This document shows positions 7,067-16,376 of a stretch of DNA of 33,473 nucleotides, in pieces. The notes under the pieces are model-generated. The model searched no databases and was not told the origin of the DNA. It saw nothing but the letters and a program-made list of their open reading frames with translations. The DNA is from Helicobacteraceae bacterium (GTDB lineage: Bacteria; Campylobacterota; Campylobacteria; Campylobacterales; Sulfurimonadaceae). The stretch lies in NCBI GenBank assembly GCA_027061425.1, contig JALSUN010000113.1, positions 1-33,473 of the forward strand, read 5' to 3'. How positions within the stretch are numbered: the stretch's first letter is position 1; each line of letters opens with the position of its first letter. A program made the position numbers and the translations under genes.

Positions 7067-9112
7067 TTAAATCTTTGTCTTATAGATTTTGATCAGTGGA
7101 TTCAAGGTCACTGCTTCAAACAGGTCATGGTCATAGTTCTCAAATACAAACATCTGTATGAAGGTGGAGTTGAGGTATTCACTGTCTAAAATAAGGAACC
7201 TGTTGTAGGATTCAAGATAGATAATGGAAATATGCGACATAGGATTTACAGTTTGTCTGTTAACACTGATCTTCCCTGCCTGGGTATAGCTTACTTTTAT
7301 AAACTCTCCAAGTGGCACTTTTTGTTGGCCTATCTGAACTTTACCTTCATTTTTAAGAAGCGCGACACCGTTACCAAACTGTATGACATTACCAATATCT
7401 TGGAAGCGCTGTGTCGAGTAGAAAAAAGGTTGTGAAAGAGGGTTTCCTGTGCTCAGATCAATGTTAGAAAAAAGTTTAACCGTAGGGAGGATGTCTAACA
7501 TGCGCATAGGCAGGTAAAGATAGACCTCTCTCGTCTTTTGAGGCAGGGTGACCTCTCCATAACGCAGGTTCTCGAGGTAAGCACTGACATCAACCTGTTG
7601 AGGTGTTTTATTTTTAAAGAGGGTGTCTGCAACAATTTTATAGTCTGAAGCAACATACGTCTCAACAGAAATCCTAGAGAGACGTGCTGCCTCGATCTGA
7701 GATGTGGTCAGAAGGATTTCTGAAACCAAGAAGTTGTCTTGGTTGTGTTTACCACCATCAATGAGGGTGTTTTTGTCTGCATAATACCAGATTGGGTAAC
7801 CATAATCCCACCAGGTGATGACATAATCTTTAGAAGAGGACTTTTTCTTGAAGTCATCCAATACGGCGACCTCTTTGTTCATGAAAACAGTAGGGACCTT
7901 GTAGCCTATGATATGCGTGATATTGGGGTAGAGCATACTGAGTGTAAAGATGGCCATAGCCAGATAGTAGACTGGTCTTTTTTGAGAATAGTTTGACAAA
8001 AGATGAAAAAGGTAGAGGGCACTAATGGCTGCGATAGGTACTGCATAGACTGTAAAACGAAGACCACCCACAAGGGAGAAGAGACCGATACCGATGAGTG
8101 GCAGTGCCAATATGAACTCTTTATGACGTACCACCAAAAGTATATAACCTACAAAGGCTGCAATGACACCAAGAACAGAACCGGAAATACGGTTGGCCAT
8201 CACATCAAAAGGGATAATACCCGCTTCACGAACCGTCTGCTTGACCTGAAAGAAGTGCAGTCCATTCTCTTCTACCCCACGGCTAAAATAGGTCATCACC
8301 TTTCCAAGTACCAGATCAAAGACATGACCGGTATATAAAAAGACAAAAACGGTCACAGCAGAGGTGTAGATGACAACATTTATAGGAAGTTTCTCTTTTT
8401 TGATACCATAATATAAGATGAAAATAACTGCAAGTTGTAACCATGGATCAATGTTCATAAGTCCTATAGAGATGAGTAAGATAGAGTTGTAGGTAAAGGT
8501 ATCTTTACGGTGAAAGAGAATCATATAAACCATATATAAAATACCCATAGCATAAACGATGGCACGACCTGCATCATAGAGGAATGGATAGACTAAAAAG
8601 GCGAGGGCACTCAGCAGGGCAAAGTGTGCTTTTTCTGTCTTAATGGTAGCAAGAAGAAAATAGAGAATGAACATTGGTGCCATGGCAGAGAACATGTCTG
8701 TATCATAGTATCCTACCATGGTGCGGTTGTAGTAACTCCATGCTATAGAACCAACAAGTGCCGCTAAAAAACCTACCGTGGTAAGACCAAAGAGCCGCCC
8801 TATCAAGATGATGGGGATGACCACCATACTAGAGATGATAGCGGGCATATAGAGTATAACGGTGTCTAAAGAGAACGATGTATACTTGGCAAGCAGACCG
8901 CTAAGGGTAATAGCTGCTGTGAAAAAGAAGTCCGGTACTCTTGGATTGTTTTGTAGCGTGTTCTCTAGCCAGGCTTGTGCTCCAGAAGCAAAAAAGTACC
9001 CATCATTGGTGTTAATCATGAGTTCGTTGTTCCACATGAACTGCGGGTTTCCATAAAATTGAGAGACCCAGATGAGTCGAATGAGGTAGCTAAATATATA
9101 AGCAACACTCAT
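7067..9112 (-). CDS. pglB: Bacterial oligosaccharyltransferase PglB (STT3)
   Basis: Transfers lipid-linked glycan to Asn in D/E-X-N-X-S/T or N-X-S/T sequons at the periplasmic face. From the first ATG it has 681 residues, slightly shorter than C. jejuni PglB. About 12-13 membrane helices lead to a periplasmic C-terminal domain. Catalytic features: NTNDGYF (Asp37), DTD (137-139), a TIxE-like TVRE (293-296), WWDYG (434-438) and an MxxI motif (MLDI). The listed start is the first ATG, but it has no ribosome site and cuts into membrane helix 1. An in-frame ATT at 9163-9161, with AAGGA 6 bases before it, adds 17 residues and restores the normal family N terminus. I consider that the more likely start. 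Confidence 0.95.
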   Translation of the reverse strand: MSVAYIFSYLIRLIWVSQFYGNPQFMWNNELMINTNDGYFFASGAQAWLENTLQNNPRVPDFFFTAAITLSGLLAKYTSFSLDTVILYMPAIISSMVVIPIILIGRLFGLTTVGFLAALVGSIAWSYYNRTMVGYYDTDMFSAMAPMFILYFLLATIKTEKAHFALLSALAFLVYPFLYDAGRAIVYAMGILYMVYMILFHRKDTFTYNSILLISIGLMNIDPWLQLAVIFILYYGIKKEKLPINVVIYTSAVTVFVFLYTGHVFDLVLGKVMTYFSRGVEENGLHFFQVKQTVREAGIIPFDVMANRISGSVLGVIAAFVGYILLVVRHKEFILALPLIGIGLFSLVGGLRFTVYAVPIAAISALYLFHLLSNYSQKRPVYYLAMAIFTLSMLYPNITHIIGYKVPTVFMNKEVAVLDDFKKKSSSKDYVITWWDYGYPIWYYADKNTLIDGGKHNQDNFLVSEILLTTSQIEAARLSRISVETYVASDYKIVADTLFKNKTPQQVDVSAYLENLRYGEVTLPQKTREVYLYLPMRMLDILPTVKLFSNIDLSTGNPLSQPFFYSTQRFQDIGNVIQFGNGVALLKNEGKVQIGQQKVPLGEFIKVSYTQAGKISVNRQTVNPMSHISIIYLESYNRFLILDSEYLNSTFIQMFVFENYDHDLFEAVTLNPLIKIYKTKI

Positions 9113-9150
9113 AAAGATAATGACATTTCTCGTTGTTGCGTAGTCTTGGT

Positions 9151-10380
9151 CTAATGTTTTAATGTTGTATCCTTGATAAGTTTTAAGTACTGTTGAGACA
9201 GACTGTAATAGCTATGATGTTGTATGACGTAATTTTTACCATTATTGCCTAAAACCTGACGTTCTGTCAGTGGCTTTTTGGACATGGTGACGATAGCATC
9301 TGCTATGGCTAGAGTATCTTCTGCGGGGACACTCACCCCACATTGGGCTTCACTGACGAGGTCTTTCTCTACACTAATGGAGTGTAGTATAGGTTTCGCA
9401 CTGTACATATAGTCAAACAGTTTGTTGGCCGAGACTCCAAAACGGTAGATCTCTTTTTTGTGCCAACCTATGTAGCAGAGATCAAAGTGTTTTAACATAC
9501 TTTGAACCTCTCTCTTAGCAATAGCATCGATAAAAGTGACATTATGAAGATGGTGTGTCTGAGCAAAAGTTTTCAGTTGCTCTTTTTCACCACCTTCTCC
9601 CACTATCACAAAATGTATTTTATTATGTTTTTGCACTATTTTAGCTGTATCAAGCAGATATTGCATAGCATTCGCAATACCAATAGTACCGACATAGCCA
9701 ACGATAAATTTATCTTCAGGAATCAGAGTAGATATTTCTGAAGAGAGTGGTGTGGCATCTTCTACCTCTTGCAAGTTTACGCCGTTAGGGATATAAAAAA
9801 ATTTCTCTTCAAGAAGCCCCTTGGAGAGCATATGCTCCTTGGCATTAGGCAAAACACTCACTACTTTAGAAGCTTTTTTGTAACCCAGACGTTCTATCCA
9901 CGCTAAGACTTTAACCAGTGGATGAGATGGAGAGACACCCCCTAGTTCTATCAGTGTCAATGGCCAGATGTCTCGTACCTCGAAGATAAAAGGAACCCGT
10001 AAAAGTTTCGACCAAAAGAGGGCATTAAGAACAGGAAAAAGAGAGAGTGAAGAGATGATGATAATGTCAGGTCTCTCTCTTTTAAAGATATTGAAAAAAA
10101 AGAGTTTCAACATAAACACCAGCATATTATAAATGCGTTTGATACTTTTAGAGTTTTTGTAAGAGGGGGTTTTGACCCATACATAGTCAATACCGTCTAT
10201 CTTCTCATCGGTAAAGATGCTTTTAATCTTAGGGAGGTGTTTAAAGAGGTGTGAAAAGGAAGAGGCAAAAAGTGTCACCTTATGCCCCTCTTGCACAAAG
10301 GCCTCTCCCAAGTAATAACTGCGATAGTTCATCCCATAATGTGGAGACCCCGCGTATTGGTTAATGATCCAGATGTTCAT
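9151..10380 (-). CDS. GT4 glycosyltransferase, WbuB-like
   Basis: A 409-residue GT-B enzyme with no membrane span predicted. The N-terminal half (MNIWIINQYAGSPHYGMNYR..., FEVRDIWPLTLIELGG, KVVSVLPNA) matches the WbuB-like subgroup, which often adds N-acetyl-fucosamine or similar amino sugars. The donor half shows FIVGYVGTIG and, near the end, the E-x7-E-type segment around VSEAQCGVSVPAED. It most likely adds a sugar to the lipid-linked glycan at the cytoplasmic face. Donor and acceptor cannot be fixed from sequence. It sits 19 bases after the aminotransferase gene. Confidence 0.85.
   Translation of the reverse strand: MNIWIINQYAGSPHYGMNYRSYYLGEAFVQEGHKVTLFASSFSHLFKHLPKIKSIFTDEKIDGIDYVWVKTPSYKNSKSIKRIYNMLVFMLKLFFFNIFKRERPDIIIISSLSLFPVLNALFWSKLLRVPFIFEVRDIWPLTLIELGGVSPSHPLVKVLAWIERLGYKKASKVVSVLPNAKEHMLSKGLLEEKFFYIPNGVNLQEVEDATPLSSEISTLIPEDKFIVGYVGTIGIANAMQYLLDTAKIVQKHNKIHFVIVGEGGEKEQLKTFAQTHHLHNVTFIDAIAKREVQSMLKHFDLCYIGWHKKEIYRFGVSANKLFDYMYSAKPILHSISVEKDLVSEAQCGVSVPAEDTLAIADAIVTMSKKPLTERQVLGNNGKNYVIQHHSYYSLSQQYLKLIKDTTLKH
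9170..9174 (-). promoter_or_regulatory. Ribosome binding site pointing to an ATT start for pglB
   Basis: On the minus strand AAGGA (9174-9170) is followed by TACAAC and then ATT (9163-9161), in frame with pglB. The extension begins MKTLDQDYATTRNVIIF and runs straight into MSVAYIFSYLIR, completing a hydrophobic helix. No ATG, GTG or TTG exists in this frame between the preceding glycosyltransferase sequence and 9112. The start region would overlap the end of that gene by 13 bases. Confidence 0.55.
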
Positions 10381-10399
10381 AGTATGCTAGTGCCTTGAC

Positions 10400-11518
10400 T
10401 CATTGAACCAACTCTAAAACACTATCGATGATATAGTGAACATCATCATCACTCAAATCCGGATAGATAGGAAGGGAGAGAGAACGTTCAAATACTCTGT
10501 TGGCTACAGGATAATTTGAACGATCGTAGTGATAGTGTTCTTTATAATAGGTGTGTTCGTGGATAGGAATGAAGTGTACGGAAGTTCCAATCCCACGCAT
10601 TTTCAGCTGCTCATAAAGTGCGTCTCGGTCCTCTATCTTAATGACATAAAGGTGGTGTGAACTTTTTCTGTCATTTTTTATGGTGAGGGTCTCTACTTTC
10701 TGTCTAAAGGCTTGATCATACATAGTTGCGATCTCTAAGCGTCTTTCATCCATCTTTTCTAACTTTTTAAGTTGTTCAAGACCAAGTGCTGCGTTGAGGT
10801 CAGTGGAGTTATATTTGTTTCCATTGTCGATGATGTCGTATTTCCAACCTCCACCACTGTAGCGATCCCATACATCTTTACTGATACCATGAAGACGGTT
10901 AGTGGCAATAGACTTGGCATACTCTTTATGACGGGTTGTGGCCATCCCTCCTTCCCCTGTTGAGAGGGTTTTTGTGGCATAGAAGCTAAAACAGGTGATG
11001 TCACTTTTGAGATTACCTACAAAAGTTCCTTTATACTTTGAAGGGAGGGCGTGTGCTGCATCTTCAATGACTTTGAGATTATATTTTTTTGCGAGTGCAA
11101 AAATCTCGTCCATGTCGCAAGGCTGTCCACCAAAGTGTACAGGGATGATGGCTTTCGTCTTTGGTGTGATAAGGGCTTCTATCTTAGTGACATCAATGTT
11201 GTGTGTCTCATATTCTATATCGCATAGAACAGGAGTCGCCTGAAAGTAGGTGACCACTTCAGCAGTAGCTACAAAAGTGTTGGTAGGCAGTATTACTTCA
11301 TCATCAGCTTGGAGACCTATTGCTTTAAGTGCGAGATGAAGTGCTGCCGTGGCACTGTTGAGCATGACTGCTTCTTGAGAATCTATATAGTGTTTAAAGG
11401 CATCTTCAAACTCATTGACCTTGGGTCCCATGGTGAGCCACCCTGAACGTATGGCGTCAGCAACAGCGTCGAGCTCGTCTTGCGTTGTATGGGTCTTGTG
11501 AAAAAGTATCTTCTTCAT
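10400..11518 (-). CDS. DegT/DnrJ/EryC1/StrS sugar aminotransferase (PglE/ArnB-like)
   Basis: A PLP enzyme of 372 residues, normal for the family. Asp153 in IEDAAHA contacts the pyridine nitrogen, and Lys183 in SFYATKTLSTGEGG forms the Schiff base. The C-terminal region has the family's HFIPIHEH and LPIYPDLSDDDV stretches. Paired with the 4,6-dehydratase it would aminate the 4-keto sugar to a UDP-4-amino-4,6-dideoxy-HexNAc. No dedicated PglD-type 4-N-acetyltransferase is visible in the window, so the amine may stay free or be modified elsewhere. Its ATG overlaps the upstream stop as ATGA (11515-11518). Confidence 0.88.
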   Translation of the reverse strand: MKKILFHKTHTTQDELDAVADAIRSGWLTMGPKVNEFEDAFKHYIDSQEAVMLNSATAALHLALKAIGLQADDEVILPTNTFVATAEVVTYFQATPVLCDIEYETHNIDVTKIEALITPKTKAIIPVHFGGQPCDMDEIFALAKKYNLKVIEDAAHALPSKYKGTFVGNLKSDITCFSFYATKTLSTGEGGMATTRHKEYAKSIATNRLHGISKDVWDRYSGGGWKYDIIDNGNKYNSTDLNAALGLEQLKKLEKMDERRLEIATMYDQAFRQKVETLTIKNDRKSSHHLYVIKIEDRDALYEQLKMRGIGTSVHFIPIHEHTYYKEHYHYDRSNYPVANRVFERSLSLPIYPDLSDDDVHYIIDSVLELVQ

Positions 11519-12543
11519 GGGTTTACCTTTGTGACAAACTTTTTGATATTTTCAGGGAAAATGGCACGCTCTTGTAAAATGCTATGGTTGATCTCTTTAA
11601 AGTCTTTATGAACTTTCATTACACTTAACTCTATTTCTTCATTAAAAAAAAGACCATTAATTCCGTTAAGTATCCACTCCCTATTGGCAGGTATGTTAGA
11701 TACAATCGGAATCATACCATATTGCATGGCTTCTAACAGTGAAACGGAGGTTGCGTCTGATGTAGGGATGGAGAGGTAATATCGAGAACGCTGATAAAAT
11801 TTTTCTTGTTCTTCTGCGCTGATAAAACCGACAAAAGTGGTACGCTCTGAGATACCAAGTTCTTGGGCTTGTTGTTGAAGTACTTCTTTTTGATCACCAT
11901 CATTGGCAATGACAAGTTGATGTTTTTTATCCTGCAATGCAAACCACTTCAAAATCTGAGAGATGTTGGAATTTTTGTTGAGTGTACGGTTGGAAAAGAT
12001 AAGATCTTCTTTTTGGACGGTGCACTCTTTAATGCTGTCAAGACCAAAGGAGAAGGTACTTACCTCTGCTGATGGTGCGATATTTAGAATGATATCACTC
12101 ATAGTATAGGCATCAGAGGTGACAAAGTCGGCTTTTTGCAAAATATATTTGGTGAGGTAGTAGAAGAGACGGTTTTGAAAAGGCTTCACAAGAATATCAC
12201 TCCCCCATGCTGAATGTATGAGTTTGGCCTTTGGTGCAGAAGAGTGACTCAGTGTTGCTAGCAGACCATAGCTGGTCAGATAGTGGGCATTGATGAACTC
12301 TGGTTGAAGTTCATGGATAATTTGACGTACTTTAAAAAGTTTTACTATTAGTCCATAGTTCCCACCATGTTGTTTGACATGTTCATTGAGAACAAAACAG
12401 TGTGAAGGAGGTAGGGTCTCTCCTAATGCTTTTGATATGCCATTTAATGAGATAATATAAAGATCAAAGTAGGGGGTAAGTGCCTTGATCCACTTTAGAG
12501 TGTGGGGACTTTGTGCATCGGCTAATAAGAGGTACTTTTTCAT
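11515..12543 (-). CDS. GT4 family glycosyltransferase
   Basis: A 342-residue GT-B glycosyltransferase. The N-terminal part (KYLLLADAQSPHTLKWIKAL, FINAHYLTSYGLLATL, HSAWGSDILVKP) is typical of GT4 enzymes from O-antigen loci. The C-terminal part shows FVGFISAEEQEKFYQRSRYYLSIPTSDATSVSLLEAMQYG, split in the family as an acceptor loop and the ExxxxxxxE-type donor site. It likely adds one sugar to the lipid carrier. Overlaps of 4 bases (ATGA) at both ends suggest coupled translation with its neighbours. Sugar specificity cannot be inferred. Confidence 0.85.
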   Translation of the reverse strand: MKKYLLLADAQSPHTLKWIKALTPYFDLYIISLNGISKALGETLPPSHCFVLNEHVKQHGGNYGLIVKLFKVRQIIHELQPEFINAHYLTSYGLLATLSHSSAPKAKLIHSAWGSDILVKPFQNRLFYYLTKYILQKADFVTSDAYTMSDIILNIAPSAEVSTFSFGLDSIKECTVQKEDLIFSNRTLNKNSNISQILKWFALQDKKHQLVIANDGDQKEVLQQQAQELGISERTTFVGFISAEEQEKFYQRSRYYLSIPTSDATSVSLLEAMQYGMIPIVSNIPANREWILNGINGLFFNEEIELSVMKVHKDFKEINHSILQERAIFPENIKKFVTKVNP

Positions 12544-13217
12544 TTTTGGATCACTATGAAAGGGTAGGGTGCATTAAAGATCTTCAGAGACTGAACAAAA
12601 GGTATGAGGTTTTTGAGACCCAGTTTGCAGAGACCTTTTGCATAAGCACTCTTAAGATAGACATTTTTAAGGAGGTGTACCTGCATGCCATCAGTATAGG
12701 CCAATACTTTTTTTAGAGAGAGGGCACGATAATTTTCACTAAGTAGAGGTTCTCTGTCATCAAAATAATCATACAAAATGAGTGAACCCCCTTCATCAAG
12801 TGTCTCAAGCGCTTTTGAAAAAAGTTGATAGCGAAGGGTGTTGTCCGTAATTGAGGTCAGAACAGCCATCAATGTAATCAGTGTATATTTTGTAGTGAGC
12901 TCAAGCTTGAGAAAGTCACCATGATGACTTGTGATGTGGGGAAGCTTTTGAGTGAGACTTTGAAAGCGGGGCTCAAGGTATTCTACAGCCGTGATGTTTT
13001 GAGGAGAAAGTCCAAGTATCATCAGCTTTAAGAGAAAGTTACCTTCTCCTGCCCCAATATCAAGAAGTGTTGTCTTTTCAAGGTCGGTCTCTTTTAAAAT
13101 TGTAGTTAATATTTCTGTCTGAGCACTGTCTAAAAAAAATGGATAGCAGTGAAAAAGAGACCAACTATCTTTCTTTCTTGCGTCGTAAAACTGTTCCATG
13201 CGTTTAAGATCATCCAT
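12540..13217 (-). CDS. Class I SAM-dependent methyltransferase
   Basis: A 225-residue Rossmann methyltransferase. Motif I is LLDIGAGEGNFL (about 71-82), motif II is ITAVEYLE, and the acidic post-motif segment is LILYDYFDD. The substrate is not shown; among glycosyltransferases a sugar hydroxyl or carboxyl of the glycan is likely. Its stop overlaps the next gene by ATGA, and its start overlaps the preceding glycosyltransferase by 8 bases. It is unlike the other methyltransferases in the window in sequence. Confidence 0.75.
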   Translation of the reverse strand: MDDLKRMEQFYDARKKDSWSLFHCYPFFLDSAQTEILTTILKETDLEKTTLLDIGAGEGNFLLKLMILGLSPQNITAVEYLEPRFQSLTQKLPHITSHHGDFLKLELTTKYTLITLMAVLTSITDNTLRYQLFSKALETLDEGGSLILYDYFDDREPLLSENYRALSLKKVLAYTDGMQVHLLKNVYLKSAYAKGLCKLGLKNLIPFVQSLKIFNAPYPFIVIQK

Positions 13218-14445
13218 TATCTCTCTCCGTTAACAATGTAAATATCAGATTTTGTAGACGTTTCGCCTGCTCTTTGCGATGATGTTTTTTGATGATCTGT
13301 ATGTCTGGCTGAAGATGGGTGCCTTCTTCCCAGATCCTATAGGCCTCTAATATGTTTTTTTCAATTTTTTTGATGTCGTTACTATCAGAGACATACCCGC
13401 TATGGGCTTTTTGGATCAGTTGTGCGGCTACATCCTGTTCGTCTACTAAAGCGATAATGGGTTTAAGGACTGCCATATATTCAAACAGTTTACCAGTGTA
13501 GACACCTTTGCGTCTATTGGTGGGGTGTATCAGCAGTAGCGCATCACTTTGATGCATATAATCTATAGCTTTTTCATGTGAGACAGGAGGGATGAAGTCT
13601 ATAGTGCTTTTTAATGTGTCAGAGACTTTAAGGGGCTTTTTAACCCCTATGAACTTTACTTCAATATCTACACTGGCATGTTTGCAGATAACCTTTTCAA
13701 GGGCTTCCAAAAAAGTGTCCGGTGTGATATCCCCGTAAAAACTTCCAATATAGGAGATGGTAAATTTTGTACTAGGTGTTGTCAGCTCTTTTAGTTCAAA
13801 ATCGTATCCGTTGCGGATCTCACAAAAGCTGATATTTTGAGACTTCTCTTTTGCCAAAGATCTAAAATCGTTAAGTATGGGAGAGGAGACAGAAGTGATA
13901 GCCTGTGTATTCGCAAAAATATCTTGCTCAACAACTGACAACTGTTGGCGCTGCTTTTGAGTTAAAAAAGGGTTTTTACTCATCTCATCACGCATATCAG
14001 CAATCCAAGTGAGTTGTGGATCATACTTTTTTAGAGACAAAACAACTTCATGAGAAGCAACTGGTGCATAAGAAGAGAGTACCAGATCATATTGCTTTGT
14101 CTGATGTAGTTGCTGTGCAAGAGTTGAGGCACTACTTTTCCACCCTTTGTGTTCGTCACCAAAATAAGAGTAAAGAAGGTTCCATAATGCTTTCGCTTTA
14201 TGCACTAAAGGATGTACCTTTGTATCAAAGCTAAAGCGTTTAAACACTGTTTTGTTAGCAACACGGTAAATAGTGACATTTCGCTCTTCTTGAACCGTTT
14301 GTGTATGCGGTTGGGTGAGGGTAATGACGTCGATGTTAAATTTTGAGGGATCAAGATACTTTGTAAAAGATTCTAATCTATGGCTCGCTATCGAAGCTAG
14401 AGGCGGATAGTATAGAGAGATGAGAAGAAGCTTTATCTTTGCCAT
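13210..14445 (-). CDS. GT4-like glycosyltransferase
   Basis: A 411-residue GT-B protein. It begins with the usual LLLISLYYPPLASIASHRLESF glycine-poor GT4 variant, shown here as LYYPPLASIASHRL. TWIADMRDEM and FTISYIGSFYGDITPDTFLEAL are family stretches, and the donor site region reads HPTNRRKGVYTGKLFEYMAVLKPI. It probably extends the glycan. The ATG follows the preceding methyltransferase stop without a gap (TAA then ATG). Overlap with the next gene is 8 bases. Confidence 0.82.
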   Translation of the reverse strand: MAKIKLLLISLYYPPLASIASHRLESFTKYLDPSKFNIDVITLTQPHTQTVQEERNVTIYRVANKTVFKRFSFDTKVHPLVHKAKALWNLLYSYFGDEHKGWKSSASTLAQQLHQTKQYDLVLSSYAPVASHEVVLSLKKYDPQLTWIADMRDEMSKNPFLTQKQRQQLSVVEQDIFANTQAITSVSSPILNDFRSLAKEKSQNISFCEIRNGYDFELKELTTPSTKFTISYIGSFYGDITPDTFLEALEKVICKHASVDIEVKFIGVKKPLKVSDTLKSTIDFIPPVSHEKAIDYMHQSDALLLIHPTNRRKGVYTGKLFEYMAVLKPIIALVDEQDVAAQLIQKAHSGYVSDSNDIKKIEKNILEAYRIWEEGTHLQPDIQIIKKHHRKEQAKRLQNLIFTLLTERDNG

Positions 14446-15114
14446 TTAAAGAGACTTTTTCTTTAAGACGTAATAATAGTGATAAGGATTGGTATGAAAA
14501 CATCCTTTGTCTTGAATAACAAAATATTGTAGAAGAATTTTTTCTATATTTTTTTTGCTAGTTTCTTTGCTGTAACCAATTTCCCAAAAATGCTCTTGGG
14601 GAAGAATTTTTGTCCATGATGTTTTGATGAAAAGTGGTGTTGAAAAGGGCTTTAATTTGGGCATACGCCACTGTATGTTTATTCCAAAAAACTTTTTATA
14701 GACAGGAAGTGTGATGATGAGACCTTCTTTAGTGGTTTCACTAAGCTCATAAATGCTTTTTTCAAACGTCTTAAACTCCATATGTTCAAGTACTTCTGAA
14801 CATAAGATAAAGTCTGGTTTTTCTGTAACAGTTTGAGACAGTTCGAGTATATTTCCTACTATGTCTGGCTCAAGGTTAGGGTTGATGTCTAAAGTAGTAA
14901 AATTATATTTTGCTTTTTTAAAGAAATCAGAGACAAAACCATTGCCTTTTCCTACTTCCAGTATTGCTGGATTATGAAGATGTTTTGAAACAGTGTAGAG
15001 TAAATGGATCTGTTCACTCAGTGCAAATAGTTGATATTTGTCGAAATACCCTTCAGAAAAATACATACTTTTTTCTAAAGATTCTTCCCTCTCAAACCCA
15101 CGACTATTATTCAT
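14446..15114 (-). CDS. Class I SAM-dependent methyltransferase
   Basis: A 222-residue methyltransferase with motif I ILEVGKGNGFVSDFF (about 50-64), acidic residue in TTLDIN, and the post-I segment DFILCSEVLEHM typical of the Methyltransf_11/23 group. The start ATG at 15114 has TAGGAG upstream, and that TAG is also the stop codon of the flippase gene. The genes from wzx to here are noticeably richer in A/T than the downstream part of the block. A modifying role on the glycan is inferred from position only. Confidence 0.78.
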   Translation of the reverse strand: MNNSRGFEREESLEKSMYFSEGYFDKYQLFALSEQIHLLYTVSKHLHNPAILEVGKGNGFVSDFFKKAKYNFTTLDINPNLEPDIVGNILELSQTVTEKPDFILCSEVLEHMEFKTFEKSIYELSETTKEGLIITLPVYKKFFGINIQWRMPKLKPFSTPLFIKTSWTKILPQEHFWEIGYSKETSKKNIEKILLQYFVIQDKGCFHTNPYHYYYVLKKKSL

Positions 15115-15122
15115 CTATGCTC

Positions 15123-16376
15123 CTAAAAAACTTTAGCTATTCTAGCAGATACAATAATATATATTATATAAATTCCGCCAGATAAAATAGAAATCAATTT
15201 TACTACATCTTCAGGAGATTTACCCAAATAAAAGCTAAATATTATAGAAATAAAGAAAAGAAAATTTAAAAATAGGTTTAGTGCTTGTTTCTCTCCAATA
15301 TAAAGCATAAAACTGAGGGGACTAGAGATGAAACGAACATATAACATAGGTATAAGAATCTGTACATAGAGACCTGCTGTTGTCCACTGTGTACCAAATA
15401 TAAAAGTAAAAAGGTCTACAGCATAAAAATAGATAAAAAGAGAAGGAAATAGACCTATAAGAAAAAGTTTTTTAAATGTAGTGATGTAAATACCTTTAGC
15501 ATTGCCATCAACTGCATATACCTCACTTGCCCGTTGTTTAAAGACATCAGAAACAGCTGTTGCGACAATTCCCATCGGAACTGCAAGCGTTTTTTGTGTC
15601 AGGTAGTAGAGCCCAGCGGTACTCGCATTGAACAGAGCATTAAAAAATATGTTGGGAAGTTGTTGTGCTGATATATTTGACAGTGTCGCCAAGACATCAA
15701 ACTTTGGAAACCTACTATACTTTTGTGCTAAAAGAAGAAGTTTATGATGTTGCAAAGGATAAGAGCTTATAACCTTTTTAGAGCATAATTCTTTTAGGAG
15801 TGTCGCAGTAGATAAAACTTGTCCCAGCAAACTACTGAGGATAAGACCACTTGCGGCAAAATTGGAAAACCCTAAAATAAGGTTAGAACTGGACGTTGTA
15901 GTGCTTTGAATCACTTTTATCTGTGCCAGCTTTTTAAAGGACTTTTTACGGTTGTTCCAATAATAGAGGTTCTGAAAAAGTGCTGTTAAAAATATGCTTA
16001 CAGGGATTAAGTACAGCCAATTAGATATTTCTGGATTTCCTAGTAAGCTTGTCAGTTGTCGGTTAAACAGGAATACAATCAACAAAGTGAAAATACTGAA
16101 AAATAGTGCAATTATCAATGCTAAGTATAGGAGTTGAAAAGCATCTTCATCTTCTTGTGGAAGCATGATAGCAAGCTCATACCGACCACTGATAATCGCA
16201 CCTAAGATAGCAACAATACTCATATAAAGCGCAAACACCCCAAAATCTTCAGGCGTATAAATTCTTGTCAGTATAGGACTAATAGCGATCGGAATAGCCT
16301 GTGCAATCGTCGTGCCCGTCATAAGTGTTAAGACATTACGACTAAATTCTGATTTTGGTTTGAGTTTATTGAGCAT
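15123..16376 (-). CDS. wzx: Wzx-type lipid-linked oligosaccharide flippase
   Basis: A 417-residue protein with about 12 hydrophobic helices. The N terminus, with SEFSRNVLTLMTGTTIAQ and ILTRIYTPEDFGVFALYMSI, is characteristic of polysaccharide-biosynthesis flippases (Wzx/MOP superfamily). It would move the undecaprenyl-linked glycan to the periplasmic side, where PglB acts. C. jejuni uses the ABC transporter PglK for this; no ABC flippase is visible here. The start overlaps the DNA ligase gene by 11 bases. Wzx proteins are sequence-diverse, so substrate cannot be read. Confidence 0.85.
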   Translation of the reverse strand: MLNKLKPKSEFSRNVLTLMTGTTIAQAIPIAISPILTRIYTPEDFGVFALYMSIVAILGAIISGRYELAIMLPQEDEDAFQLLYLALIIALFFSIFTLLIVFLFNRQLTSLLGNPEISNWLYLIPVSIFLTALFQNLYYWNNRKKSFKKLAQIKVIQSTTTSSSNLILGFSNFAASGLILSSLLGQVLSTATLLKELCSKKVISSYPLQHHKLLLLAQKYSRFPKFDVLATLSNISAQQLPNIFFNALFNASTAGLYYLTQKTLAVPMGIVATAVSDVFKQRASEVYAVDGNAKGIYITTFKKLFLIGLFPSLFIYFYAVDLFTFIFGTQWTTAGLYVQILIPMLYVRFISSPLSFMLYIGEKQALNLFLNFLFFISIIFSFYLGKSPEDVVKLISILSGGIYIIYIIVSARIAKVF

